Source of the DNA: Lachnospiraceae bacterium JC7
GTDB taxonomy: Bacteria; Bacillota; Clostridia; Lachnospirales; Lachnospiraceae
Direction: 5' to 3'
Length of the DNA: 64,000 nt
Assembly: GCA_000513555.1 (NCBI GenBank)
Contig: ALYD01000005.1
Coordinates: 83,781-147,780 of the forward strand
Below are positions 35,600 through 44,199 of the stretch, in pieces. The translations under genes and the position numbers were made by a program. Below the pieces are notes generated by a model that did not search any database, was not told where the DNA came from, and saw only the letters and a list, made by a program, of their open reading frames with translations. Each line of letters starts with the position of its first letter. Position 1 is the first letter of the stretch.

Positions 35600-36099
35600 T
35601 ATTTTTCCCCTCACATTACTCTGCCATGCTATGAGCTTACTCATATAGCCCGGCTTAATTTTTCATTCATAATCACTTACGAATAAGCTCAAAGTCTGCC
35701 TCTATATCCCTCCGTCAGGTCTTTTAACCACTAAGAAGAGACCTTCTTGAATTTGATGTTAGTTGCACTATCATTCGAGCATATATGATAGTAGCACTAA
35801 CATTATTATTGTTTCGGTTAATATTTAATACTCTGATGCATTTTTCAAAATTTTGCCCGATAATTAATTTTCACCGCCCACATAGATTCACCCGGATAAT
35901 TCAACATATACCTTTTCAAGTGGCGCCCGGGTAATCACCCCTTATGCTGATCATTTCCTTCAGGCAAAAAAATCCCCCAATGAAAAACCAAGATCAGTTC
36001 CTTGGTCTTCATTGAGGGATCATATAAATACCGTTTTGAAAGGTCTTTTTTAGTTATTCACTATATCGTGGCAAGAGCTTCAACAGTCAAAAATAAGAT
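35600..36099. other. Intergenic region with a near-perfect 19-bp inverted repeat
   Basis: The gap between the surface-protein and reductase genes holds an inverted repeat, with ATGTTAGTTGCACTATCAT at 35756-35774 and its mirror at 35785-35803 (three central mismatches), about 160-200 bases upstream of the surface-protein start. It may be an operator or a leader hairpin. A terminator for the reductase gene lies at 35965-36020. No coding frame with a ribosome site was seen. Confidence 0.55.
35965..36020 (-). terminator. Intrinsic terminator of the flavodoxin-like reductase gene
   Basis: Read on the minus strand, a long stem (ATCCCTCAATGAA paired with TTCATTGGGGGAT, with an inner CCAAG/CTTGG) is followed by seven T residues. 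It lies 80 bases after the reductase stop. Confidence 0.85.
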
Positions 36100-36681
36100 T
36101 TATCGAATATAATTTGTTTTTATCTTCTCAACCGCGACAGGGGATTCCACTCCGGCATTCTTTCCGGCCTCGATACACTTCAGCAGCCATGCCATGTTTC
36201 TTCCCAGAATATGCATAGTCTGGACGCCTTCTTCATCCTTCATAACATCTTCAGGAATGCTTCCATGAACCATTGGCCAGTAGTTTGCAGACACGAGGGG
36301 CATCTCTGTATACTGAATGTACTTGTTCAGAACATCGATGGTTGATGTTGTTCCGGCACGGCGCGCCGATGCTATAGCTGCCGCCGGCTTGTGTTTCAGC
36401 ACTTCTGCACCTGCTCCGAAAAGCCTGTCCAGGAAGGCAATGATCTCACCTGATGGTGAAGAATAGTATACAGGAGAGCCTATGATTAAACCGTCTGAAT
36501 CTTTCATCTTCTCTATTACCGACGCCACCATATCATTTACTTTTCCGTCCAATGCTTCTTTACCTACATGTACTATCTCTGTGTCGATACCGGAAGCATT
36601 AAGCTCCTTTGCTATCTCTCCAAGTGCAGTAAATGTACATCCTGCTGCATTTCTACTGCCGTTTATCATAAGAACTTTCAT
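36100..36681 (-). CDS. Flavodoxin-fold NAD(P)H-dependent FMN reductase family protein
   Basis: This 193-residue protein opens 'MKVLMINGSRNAAGCTF', the phosphate-binding loop that holds FMN in this family, and contains 'DGLIIGSPVYYSSPSGEI', the second flavin contact. It probably transfers electrons from NAD(P)H to quinones, azo compounds or metal complexes in the cytoplasm. I start it at 36681 because GGAGG lies seven bases upstream; an ATG 12 bases earlier actually contains that ribosome site. It has its own terminator. The substrate is unknown; its cofactor fits the redox theme of the flavoproteins nearby. Confidence 0.9.
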   Translation of the reverse strand: MKVLMINGSRNAAGCTFTALGEIAKELNASGIDTEIVHVGKEALDGKVNDMVASVIEKMKDSDGLIIGSPVYYSSPSGEIIAFLDRLFGAGAEVLKHKPAAAIASARRAGTTSTIDVLNKYIQYTEMPLVSANYWPMVHGSIPEDVMKDEEGVQTMHILGRNMAWLLKCIEAGKNAGVESPVAVEKIKTNYIR

Positions 36682-36741
36682 GAGTACCTCCATTGTTAAT
36701 TAAGCCCCCTTACAGGCGTTTCCTGTCCGGATATTTTTTCA

Positions 36742-36975
36742 TTATACACTATCACCGGAAGTGTTTTCACTATCATCTTCGCATGTTTCAGATGTTTCAA
36801 CATCGCCGGCATCCTGTTCACTATCTGTGTCGGTGGCTGCATCAGTGGAGGTAGCTGTATTTGTATCTTTATCTGTATTTGTATCCTGATTCAAACCAGT
36901 ATCCGTATCGGATCCTGAATCACCTGTATTATCTGTTACATATGAGAAAAACCTGTTGTTTTTTTGATCAGATAA
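36742..36975 (-). pseudogene. In-frame Thr/Asp-rich tail beyond the L,D-transpeptidase stop
   Basis: After the TAA at 36976-36978 the same minus-strand frame stays open for 77 codons and ends at a second TAA at 36742. The tail begins LSDQKNNRFF and continues as a Thr/Asp/Ser/Glu-rich sequence (for example 'DTNTDKDTNTATSTDAA') like disordered wall-spanning tails. It has no start codon or ribosome site of its own. It is best read as the lost C-terminus of the transpeptidase after a nonsense change, or as a stop-codon read-through product. Confidence 0.65.
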
Positions 36976-37749
36976 TTAGAATTCTCCGCCAAGATTCTCC
37001 AAAGAGTCTATGACAACAACACATTCCGGCTTCACATGCTGAATGATATAGCGCATCTCATCCATAGGAATTGCTACACACCCTCCTGTATAAGGCTTTC
37101 TGTCTCCAAAGCAGTGAAGAAAGATTGCAGAGCCTCTTCCCGGGGCGCCCTCTTCGTTGAAACCGATATTAAGACAATACTGATACTGGTAGGTATAGTC
37201 CATGATATGCTCACTGTTTGTCATATCCAGATCAGGATAATCCTTTATATCCACCATCTCATTATAATGCATACCCTCTCTGTCATCACCTGACCAGTAA
37301 GTATCCCCGGTAACCTTTGTATACGGCATGGTGCATCCCGGGTCATCTGCAATTCCGAAAGCCTTTGTAAAACGATAAGTTCCCACAGGTGTCTGGGAAC
37401 ATCCTTCAACATGCTCATCATCCGGACAGGTTCCGTTTTTTCCTACATAACCCGGAGTGGAACAGATCATCTTCCACTTTCCCTCCTTATCCTTTTCATG
37501 CATAGATACCCATGCTGTGGTCTTCTCGTAGGTGGCAACCACAAACAGCTGCTCAGCAGAATCTGCCTGCGAAAGCTTCGTTACCCATTCAGGAGAGTCC
37601 TCTGCTTCAAGATGAAGGACCTCTCTGGCAGAACCACCACCTGATTCAGATGTTCCCGGCAAAATGGCCTCCGGTACTGAAGTCTCGCCACAGCCTGCTA
37701 GAATCAAAGCACATAAAATAAACATTCCAATCACAATTCTTTTTTTCAT
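36976..37749 (-). CDS. L,D-transpeptidase (YkuD-type) lipoprotein
   Basis: The lipobox 'LILAGCGE' marks a membrane-anchored lipoprotein. The C-terminal domain has the YkuD catalytic pattern 'FLHCFGDRKPYTGGCVAIP', with the catalytic Cys in TGGC and the upstream His; the Arg usual after GC is Ala here. L,D-transpeptidases form 3-3 cross-links in peptidoglycan or attach proteins to it. I start it at 37749 with GAGGTG upstream. The protein ends 'NLGGEF' at a TAA, but the frame stays open beyond it for 77 more codons (see that entry), so the natural protein may be longer. Confidence 0.9.
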   Translation of the reverse strand: MKKRIVIGMFILCALILAGCGETSVPEAILPGTSESGGGSAREVLHLEAEDSPEWVTKLSQADSAEQLFVVATYEKTTAWVSMHEKDKEGKWKMICSTPGYVGKNGTCPDDEHVEGCSQTPVGTYRFTKAFGIADDPGCTMPYTKVTGDTYWSGDDREGMHYNEMVDIKDYPDLDMTNSEHIMDYTYQYQYCLNIGFNEEGAPGRGSAIFLHCFGDRKPYTGGCVAIPMDEMRYIIQHVKPECVVVIDSLENLGGEF

Positions 37750-37852
37750 TCCACACCTCACAACACTTAACATATCTATGATATATCACTTGTCTCTATT
37801 TATCGACGCGATCTCATTGTTTATCAGTTGGGCATTTGATGACTTTATTTAC

Positions 37853-37895
37853 AAAAAAACAGGTCCTCCTCTGGTATGAGAAGAACCTGTTTTTC
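37853..37895. terminator. Bidirectional intrinsic terminator
   Basis: A stem of AAAAACAGGT paired with ACCTGTTTTT, continued by a mismatched inner helix (CCTCCTCT/AGAAGA). It lies about 85 bases after the flavoprotein stop on the minus strand and has A and T runs on both sides. Confidence 0.85.
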
Positions 37896-37980
37896 AACTG
37901 ATTACTTTTGACACCCGATGTTCTATTATTGAAATCTTAGTGTCTTCAAGTTGACTGAATTTTATTCTTATTTATCTGCT

Positions 37981-39852
37981 TTACTTCGCAGCGTACTTTG
38001 CAGCATTCTCACCTGAGATGAAGCCCATGTAAGCACCTACACCGAGAGCCTCACGACCTGGATAGTAATCACCGAAGAAGCCTGCGGAACTGATGATACC
38101 TGCAGCATAGAGACCCGGAATAGCATTGCCATCCTTATCAGTTACCTCACCTGCAAGGTTAGTCTCGATTCCACCGTAGTTTCCTCTTGTAAGATCATAC
38201 TCCTTAACTGCGTAGAAAGGACCTGCATCGATAGCTGAGAGATACTGAGCATCCTTACCGTTGTCTGTATCCTCTCCTGCCTCACACATCTTGTTGTACT
38301 GGTCAACTGTTGCCTGAACAGTTGCAGGATCAAGATTCATATCCTTGGCAAGAGCCTCGATGGAATCCTCCTTATAAGCCTGAATCACAGAACCCTCTGA
38401 AGTTCTCTCCAGATATTCGTCAAGCTTAAGGAACTTATCTGCAATCTCCTGATCCATAACAACCCAGCCGTAATCAGCTTCACCTTCGTTAATGAAGTAG
38501 ATCATCTGGTCATGTACTCCAAGAGCCTCGGATACAGGACGGTTACCCTTGTTGTCAAGAAGGAGACATTCAAACGGATAGCTGTTGTTAGGCTGACCAA
38601 CTACAGGCATATCATATGGATCCGGTGCGAAGCATCCGCTCATTGACTCACCGAAAGCTGACTTAACTGCACCAACTTCAACTGCCATATTGATACCGTC
38701 ACCTGTGTTTGATACAGCAGTTGATGTGAAGTTGTGAAGTGCATCCGGTGCAAGCTCTCCTGTGAGTTCATCATTCCATGCGTAATCACCGCAGGCAAGA
38801 ACTACAGCCTTTGCGTTGATGGTCTTTGTACCTGTCTTTGACTCACATACAACACCTGTTACATGGTTATCAGCATCTGTGATAAGCTTTGTAGCCTTTG
38901 TGTTGAAGTAGATAGGAACACCGTTCTCAGCAAGGTTGTCCTCAAGCTGGTTTACAAGTGCCTGACCGCCTTTTACCTTTACCTTTGCTGTAGCAAGCTG
39001 AATGTTTTCGGCGTTCTTCTTTGCCTGCTCTGAAGCTGCCGGAACCATAGTTCCTTCTTCATTGAGCTTGTAGTCAACTTTTGCATCTGTAAGGAGCTGT
39101 AATACGTCCGGTGAAACAGCACATGCAGTGTTGATCTTATCCATATCAAGAGGATTTCTCTCTGTTATCTTGTTACGCTTTACCCACTTCTCTACGAGCT
39201 CAGGAACACCTTCAGCAGTATCTGCAGCGATAAATGAACCTGATGAGAAGATAGATGTTCCGCCTCCGAAGGCAAGCTTCTCAACGACTACGACATCAGC
39301 ACCTTCGCGCATAGCCTTCTGTGCTGCTGCAAGACCGGCGATTCCGGCACCTACTACAACAACGTCACAGTCGATGGTCTCATCCTTGACCTCTAACTTT
39401 ACTTCACGATTCTTCCACTCACTTACATCGCCGCCTGCCTGCTCAACAGCATCGCTTACCAGCATACGAACAGCAGAGCTTGATACTGTTGCTCCTGAAA
39501 TAGCGTCAACGCCCAGTGACTGGTGCTCGATGATGGCTTTTGCCATAAGCTTAAGTGCCTTGTCACCTACACCTGCTGTCTCATCCTGCTCTGTGTAGTT
39601 GATCTCCGCGATCTTTCCGTCCTTAACTACAACTTCAGCGGTAATGTCTCCGTCCATGCCCTTTGCGCTGGCAGTGTATGTACCGTCTGTAAGTGAACCT
39701 GTGCTCTCGACAGTCTCAGCTGCTGCAGTTGTTGCAGCCTCGCTTGAAGCCTCGGCAGCGGCTGTAGTAGCTACAGGCACTGAAGAAGCACCGCAACCTG
39801 TGATGGACAGAGCTGACATAACAGCCACTGTTCTAAGCATTGATTTATTCAT
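37981..39852 (-). CDS. Lipid-anchored FMN/FAD fumarate-reductase-type flavoprotein
   Basis: A lipobox 'LSITGCGA' and a Thr/Ala-rich spacer anchor this 623-residue protein outside the membrane. An FMN-binding domain follows (about 55-140) with 'DAISGATVSS', the site that ApbE flavinylates. Then comes a FAD_binding_2 domain (about 160-623) with '[15 protein letters not shown]' and a C-terminal 'GLYAAGIISSAG' block. This matches extracellular fumarate or urocanate reductases that pass electrons from the membrane chain to an acid acceptor. I start it at 39852, with GAGGGGG upstream. No ApbE gene is in the window. Substrate not certain; fumarate and similar enoates are the best guess. Confidence 0.9.
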   Translation of the reverse strand: MNKSMLRTVAVMSALSITGCGASSVPVATTAAAEASSEAATTAAAETVESTGSLTDGTYTASAKGMDGDITAEVVVKDGKIAEINYTEQDETAGVGDKALKLMAKAIIEHQSLGVDAISGATVSSSAVRMLVSDAVEQAGGDVSEWKNREVKLEVKDETIDCDVVVVGAGIAGLAAAQKAMREGADVVVVEKLAFGGGTSIFSSGSFIAADTAEGVPELVEKWVKRNKITERNPLDMDKINTACAVSPDVLQLLTDAKVDYKLNEEGTMVPAASEQAKKNAENIQLATAKVKVKGGQALVNQLEDNLAENGVPIYFNTKATKLITDADNHVTGVVCESKTGTKTINAKAVVLACGDYAWNDELTGELAPDALHNFTSTAVSNTGDGINMAVEVGAVKSAFGESMSGCFAPDPYDMPVVGQPNNSYPFECLLLDNKGNRPVSEALGVHDQMIYFINEGEADYGWVVMDQEIADKFLKLDEYLERTSEGSVIQAYKEDSIEALAKDMNLDPATVQATVDQYNKMCEAGEDTDNGKDAQYLSAIDAGPFYAVKEYDLTRGNYGGIETNLAGEVTDKDGNAIPGLYAAGIISSAGFFGDYYPGREALGVGAYMGFISGENAAKYAAK

Positions 39853-40177
39853 TTTTGGTTTCCCCCTCAAAACATGATGATGCATTTCACACCTACGTAT
39901 GAATGTTTTGCATCTGACCTTCAGTCCGGCTGTGTTCGTTTTATCCGGACTGATACTTCATATCGGTTTTCCAGAACTCCCGATATGATTGTTATTTTTT
40001 TCACCATGGTATGAGAGCATTATATTATATCTCTTTTGTGCATGATGTACTAATATGAAAACATGAAACGTTTCATTCCGTCATTTTGTATACCAAAAAA
40101 CAATAAGCGCGATAATTTTTTCCTATAAAGCACCAACACCTAAAGTAATGTCACATCTTACATCATAGAGCTGCTGT
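39853..40177. other. Upstream region of the flavoprotein gene
   Basis: This gap contains an AT-rich segment with TATAAT-like boxes on the minus strand (40019-40029), a likely promoter of the flavoprotein, without a confident -35. No operator or coding frame was recognised. Confidence 0.4.
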
Positions 40178-40221
40178 AAAAAATAAAGACATACTTCCAC
40201 GGTTAAAACGTAGAAGTATGC
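40178..40221 (-). terminator. Intrinsic terminator of the nucleoside ABC operon
   Basis: Read on the minus strand, CATACTTCTACG pairs with CGTGGAAGTATG and a T-rich run follows. It lies 20 bases after the last permease gene. Confidence 0.85.
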
Positions 40222-40240
40222 CTTTTAATTTAGTCAAACA

Positions 40241-41236
40241 TCATCGGTCTTCTCTGAAATACGGTCGTCCCAGAGACGCAGGTGGCATGTTTTCACGCTT
40301 CCTCTGCATACTTGTTATGATGAGAACAATTATAGTAACGATATATGGGAGCATTTTATACAGCTCCTTGTTGGCAAGATCTGTTCCCGTCGGGATAAAC
40401 AGATAAAGAATATACAGACCGCCGAAGAGAATGGATGCAAAAACTCCGATGCTCGGATGCCAGATGGTAAAAATAACCAGGGCTATGGCGAGCCATCCTC
40501 TGTCGCCAAATCCGTCATTGGACCAGACTCCCGCAGCATAATCCATGATATAGTAAAGTCCCCCAAGGCCGGCAATCATACTGCCCACACAGGTAGCTAT
40601 ATACTTATACTTCGTTACATTGATACCTGCCGCATCAGCAGTCGCAGGATTTTCTCCCACAGCTCTAAGATGAAATCCGGGTCTTGTCTTTCTAAGTATG
40701 TATTCCGCTGCAAAAGCAATAATTATGGCCGCATAGGCAAGAAAACCGTAGGACAGAAATACTTTTCCGAACCATCCGGTGGTATCCGCAAAAGGAAGCT
40801 TTCTACTGAAGCAGGCACTTGTTGCTGTTAATGCTATCGACGGAACATCGCTGCCGGTTATCTTGATAAGAGACCCGCCGAAAAAATTACCGAAGCCCAC
40901 TCCGAAGGTAGTCATGGCAAGACCTGTTACATTCTGATCTGCACGTAAACTTACTGTGAGGAAACAGTACAGTAAGCCCATAAGTCCTGAACCAAGAAGA
41001 CAGGAGAACAGAGGAATCAGAATTCCCAGAACCGGATTCATAAGGGACGGATCCGGAAGTGAATGCTCATAGAAAAAGGCTCCTATAACACCGGATATGG
41101 CACCTACATACATGACGCCCGGGATACCCAGATTCAGATTGCCGGATTTTTCTGTCAATGTCTCTCCGGTGCTTCCGTATAAAAGCGGTATGCTCTGCAT
41201 CACCGCACGAGGGATAAAGGTCACTAAATCAAACAT
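40241..41236 (-). CDS. Nucleoside-type ABC transporter permease (second)
   Basis: This polytopic BPD_transp_2 permease starts 'MFDLVTFIPRAVMQSIPLL' and includes 'GETLTEKSGNLNLGIPGVM', the conserved opening of the second permease of BMP-dependent nucleoside importers. I start it at 41236 (GGGAGG upstream), which overlaps the first permease gene by 8 bases and gives 331 residues. The family also includes 'GLGGLYYIMDY'-type segments near the middle. It partners the first permease and the double ATPase. It is the last gene of a four-gene operon and is followed by a terminator. Confidence 0.9.
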   Translation of the reverse strand: MFDLVTFIPRAVMQSIPLLYGSTGETLTEKSGNLNLGIPGVMYVGAISGVIGAFFYEHSLPDPSLMNPVLGILIPLFSCLLGSGLMGLLYCFLTVSLRADQNVTGLAMTTFGVGFGNFFGGSLIKITGSDVPSIALTATSACFSRKLPFADTTGWFGKVFLSYGFLAYAAIIIAFAAEYILRKTRPGFHLRAVGENPATADAAGINVTKYKYIATCVGSMIAGLGGLYYIMDYAAGVWSNDGFGDRGWLAIALVIFTIWHPSIGVFASILFGGLYILYLFIPTGTDLANKELYKMLPYIVTIIVLIITSMQRKRENMPPASLGRPYFREDR

Positions 41237-42494
41237 CTGCTCTGTCCTCCCTGCTATCTTTAATCTCCGCTTCTTCTGAAGAACCCGCCGCATCAGAAGT
41301 CTTGTCTTCAGCGTCATTCGGATTCATCTCTTCCTGTGAAGCCTTCTCTTCTATTGCTGAAGCATTGTCATCAGAATTATTTACTTCCGTTTTTTTGTTC
41401 ACATGTGAAGGTAATGCTGAACCATCCGAAAAACTTATTTTGTACCTGATAAAGAATTCACTTCCGATTATGAAGAAAATGATGATTCCCGTCAGGATAT
41501 CTCCAAATGCATGATTAAGTCCGAACTTGGTGGAAATCTCACTTGCTCCTCTGTCCATGAACACAAGCAGGAAACTGGTAAATATCATTTTTACCGGATT
41601 GAATTTTCCAAGCCACGCCACCATGACACCTGTAAATCCACGTCCGTTTGCGATGGTTGTGGTAACAGTATGATCTGTACCTGCCACCAGTAAAAATCCC
41701 GCCAGTCCGCAGAGGGCACCTGAGATGATAAGGGTGCGAATGATTACATTCTCCACGTTGATGCCCACATATCTTGCTGTACGTTCACTTTCACCTACAA
41801 CGCTTATTTCATAGCCCTGTTTACTGTAGTTGAGATACACATACATGATGATGGTCACAACAGCCACGATCAAAATATTGAGCAGATACTTACTGCCGAT
41901 CTGAGGGAGCCACCCTGCCTCTGTTGCCTGATTAATGATTCCGATCTTTCCGGAACCCTTAGGTACCTCCCAGTGAATTACATAGTAGGCAACGATCTGT
42001 GTGGCTACATAGTTCATCATGAGAGTGAACAGGGTCTCATTGGTGCCCCATTTTGCCTTGAAAAATCCCGGAATAAAAGCCCATAAAGCCCCTGCACAAA
42101 TGCTTGAGAAAAGCATTACCGGAATCAGCAGTCCATTTGGAAGAGTATCCCCCAGTTTGATCATACATGCCGCACTGGCGAGACATCCCATGAGTATCTG
42201 TCCCTCTCCTCCTACATTCCAGAAACGCATGCGGTAAGCCGGAGCCAGCGCAAGGGACACGCACAGTAAAATAGCGATATTCTGAAAAAGTATCCAGCCC
42301 TTACGGGTGGTACCGAAGCTTCCCAGTACCAGAGATTTAAACACTTCTATAGGGTTATCACCTGTCAGTCCCATGGTCACAAGTGCAGAAACCAGTAACG
42401 CAAGAATGATAGCTGTAGTCCGTATCGCAATCACTTCCATTTTGGGAATGAATTTTCTTTTTGAGATATGAAATTTGAATTCTTTTTTATTCAT
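41229..42494 (-). CDS. Nucleoside-type ABC transporter permease (first) with acidic tail
   Basis: This membrane permease contains 'NVGGEGQILMGCLAS' and 'GRGFTGVMVAWLGKFNP', typical of the first BMP/nucleoside importer permease. I start it at 42494 because GGAGG lies just upstream; the start overlaps the ATPase stop by 8 bases. The C-terminal 55 or so residues are an acidic, Ser/Glu/Asp-rich tail after the last membrane segment that is not part of the usual permease; it may be a family-specific regulatory extension. It acts in a purine or pyrimidine nucleoside import system with its neighbours. Confidence 0.88.
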   Translation of the reverse strand: MNKKEFKFHISKRKFIPKMEVIAIRTTAIILALLVSALVTMGLTGDNPIEVFKSLVLGSFGTTRKGWILFQNIAILLCVSLALAPAYRMRFWNVGGEGQILMGCLASAACMIKLGDTLPNGLLIPVMLFSSICAGALWAFIPGFFKAKWGTNETLFTLMMNYVATQIVAYYVIHWEVPKGSGKIGIINQATEAGWLPQIGSKYLLNILIVAVVTIIMYVYLNYSKQGYEISVVGESERTARYVGINVENVIIRTLIISGALCGLAGFLLVAGTDHTVTTTIANGRGFTGVMVAWLGKFNPVKMIFTSFLLVFMDRGASEISTKFGLNHAFGDILTGIIIFFIIGSEFFIRYKISFSDGSALPSHVNKKTEVNNSDDNASAIEEKASQEEMNPNDAEDKTSDAAGSSEEAEIKDSREDRADV

Positions 42495-44079
42495 GTGTAA
42501 CCTCCGAAGCGACCGTCTCTGCAGAATCCCCCACATAAGGCTTATTTGGATCCAGCAGTTTATGGGAGTCGATATTCTGCCCCATCATAAGAAGTCCTAC
42601 GTCATTTTTCGAAATAGTCCTTGCGTCCACTGCTCCCATGAGCTTTCCGTCTGCAAGAACAAGAATTCTGTCACAGAGAGCCAGTAATGTATCCAGATCC
42701 TCTCCCACATAGACCACTGAAACTCCCTTCTGCTTTTGCTTTTCAAGGAGCTCGTAGATCATATAAGAGGAGTTAATGTCTAAGCCTCTTACCGCATAGG
42801 CTGTAAGAAGTACCTTAGGCGTCAGAGATATTTCACGTCCAACCAGTACCTTCTGAACATTTCCTCCCGAAAGATGACGCACAGGTGTCTCAATATTAGG
42901 GGTCACAACGGATAATTCACGAACAAGCTTTTCTGCAAGTTTTCTTGGGCCTTTCCGATCTGTGAAGAACCATCCTCCCTTCCGGAAAGAACGGAGCATC
43001 ATGTTGCTGGAAATGTCCATGTTTCCCACAAGTCCCATACCGAGACGATCCTCAGGCACAAAGGACAGGGTAACTCCCAAATTCTCAATATCCAATGGCT
43101 TTTTTCCGATGAGTTCAGTATCCTGTTCTCCATCAGTGAAGCGGATGGAGCCCTTCTCCACCTTCTGAAGACCGCTTATGGCTTCAAGAAGTTCCTTTTG
43201 TCCGGAACCTGAAATACCGGCTATACCAAGTATTTCATTACTGTATGCTGTAAAGGAAATGTCATCCAGCATCAGCACCCCTTCTTCGGAGCGAACACTG
43301 AGTCCCTTAACACTTATCCTCGGTTCCGGCTTCTCAGGCAGTGTTCTGTCTACATGAAGCTCAAACTGGTGTCCCACCATCTGATTGGTCATTTCCTGAA
43401 TGCTTACATCAGAAGTCTTCAAAGAAGAAATATAATTACCTGAACGCATGACCACCACACGATCAGAGATTTCTTTAACTTCATTTAACTTGTGAGTAAT
43501 GATAATTATAGATTTTCCATCACTTTTCATTTTACGGAGTATACGGAAAAGTCTCTCTGTCTCCTGAGGCGTAAGTACAGCAGTAGGTTCGTCAAGAATC
43601 AGAAACTCCGCCTGCCTGTACAGTACCTTTATGATCTCAACAGTCTGCTTCTGTGAAACTGACATGGTATAGATCTTCTGTTCAGGATCCAGGTCAAACC
43701 CGTAACGCTCACATATCTCCCTGATTTTTGCTGCTGCTTTTTTTAAGTCGAACCTTCCCTTTTCATTGAGGCCAAGAACTATATTCTCAGCAGCGGTCAT
43801 TACATCCACAAGCTTAAAATGCTGGTGGACCATGCCGATTCCCAGATCCAGGGCATCTTTAGGTGACTTTATATCCACCTTCTCACCATTAACATAAATC
43901 TCACCGGAATCCGGATAGTATATTCCGGCAAGCATATTCATAAGCGTAGTTTTACCTGAACCATTTTCCCCCAGAAGGGCAAGTATTTCTCCTTTATTTA
44001 TTTCAAAGGAAATATGCTTGTTGGCTACAATATTTCCAAATGTCTTGGTAATGTTCCGGAATTCAACAGCAGCACTCAT
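42487..44079 (-). CDS. Double-domain ABC transporter ATPase for nucleoside import
   Basis: Two ATP-binding domains are fused in 530 residues. The first has Walker A 'LGENGSGKTT', signature 'MSVSQKQTVEI' and Walker B 'AEFLILDEPTAVL'. The second has a degenerate P-loop 'GISGSGQKE', signature 'LSGGNVQKV' and 'LTAYAVRGLD' in place of a normal Walker B, so its ATP hydrolysis is likely weak, as in ribose- and nucleoside-type ATPases. It energises the two permeases that overlap it downstream. The BMP lipoprotein gene lies 120 bases upstream on the same strand. Confidence 0.92.
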   Translation of the reverse strand: MSAAVEFRNITKTFGNIVANKHISFEINKGEILALLGENGSGKTTLMNMLAGIYYPDSGEIYVNGEKVDIKSPKDALDLGIGMVHQHFKLVDVMTAAENIVLGLNEKGRFDLKKAAAKIREICERYGFDLDPEQKIYTMSVSQKQTVEIIKVLYRQAEFLILDEPTAVLTPQETERLFRILRKMKSDGKSIIIITHKLNEVKEISDRVVVMRSGNYISSLKTSDVSIQEMTNQMVGHQFELHVDRTLPEKPEPRISVKGLSVRSEEGVLMLDDISFTAYSNEILGIAGISGSGQKELLEAISGLQKVEKGSIRFTDGEQDTELIGKKPLDIENLGVTLSFVPEDRLGMGLVGNMDISSNMMLRSFRKGGWFFTDRKGPRKLAEKLVRELSVVTPNIETPVRHLSGGNVQKVLVGREISLTPKVLLTAYAVRGLDINSSYMIYELLEKQKQKGVSVVYVGEDLDTLLALCDRILVLADGKLMGAVDARTISKNDVGLLMMGQNIDSHKLLDPNKPYVGDSAETVASEVTHE

Positions 44080-44199
44080 CTTTCATTCACCTTTATATCT
44101 TTTTTGCTTAATAATTTTTGCACCTTTATGTAACAAAAAGGGCAGTGCAGCATGTTCTGCCGCACTGTCCTTTAAAACCCTTCTGAAAGGGCTCAGTCT

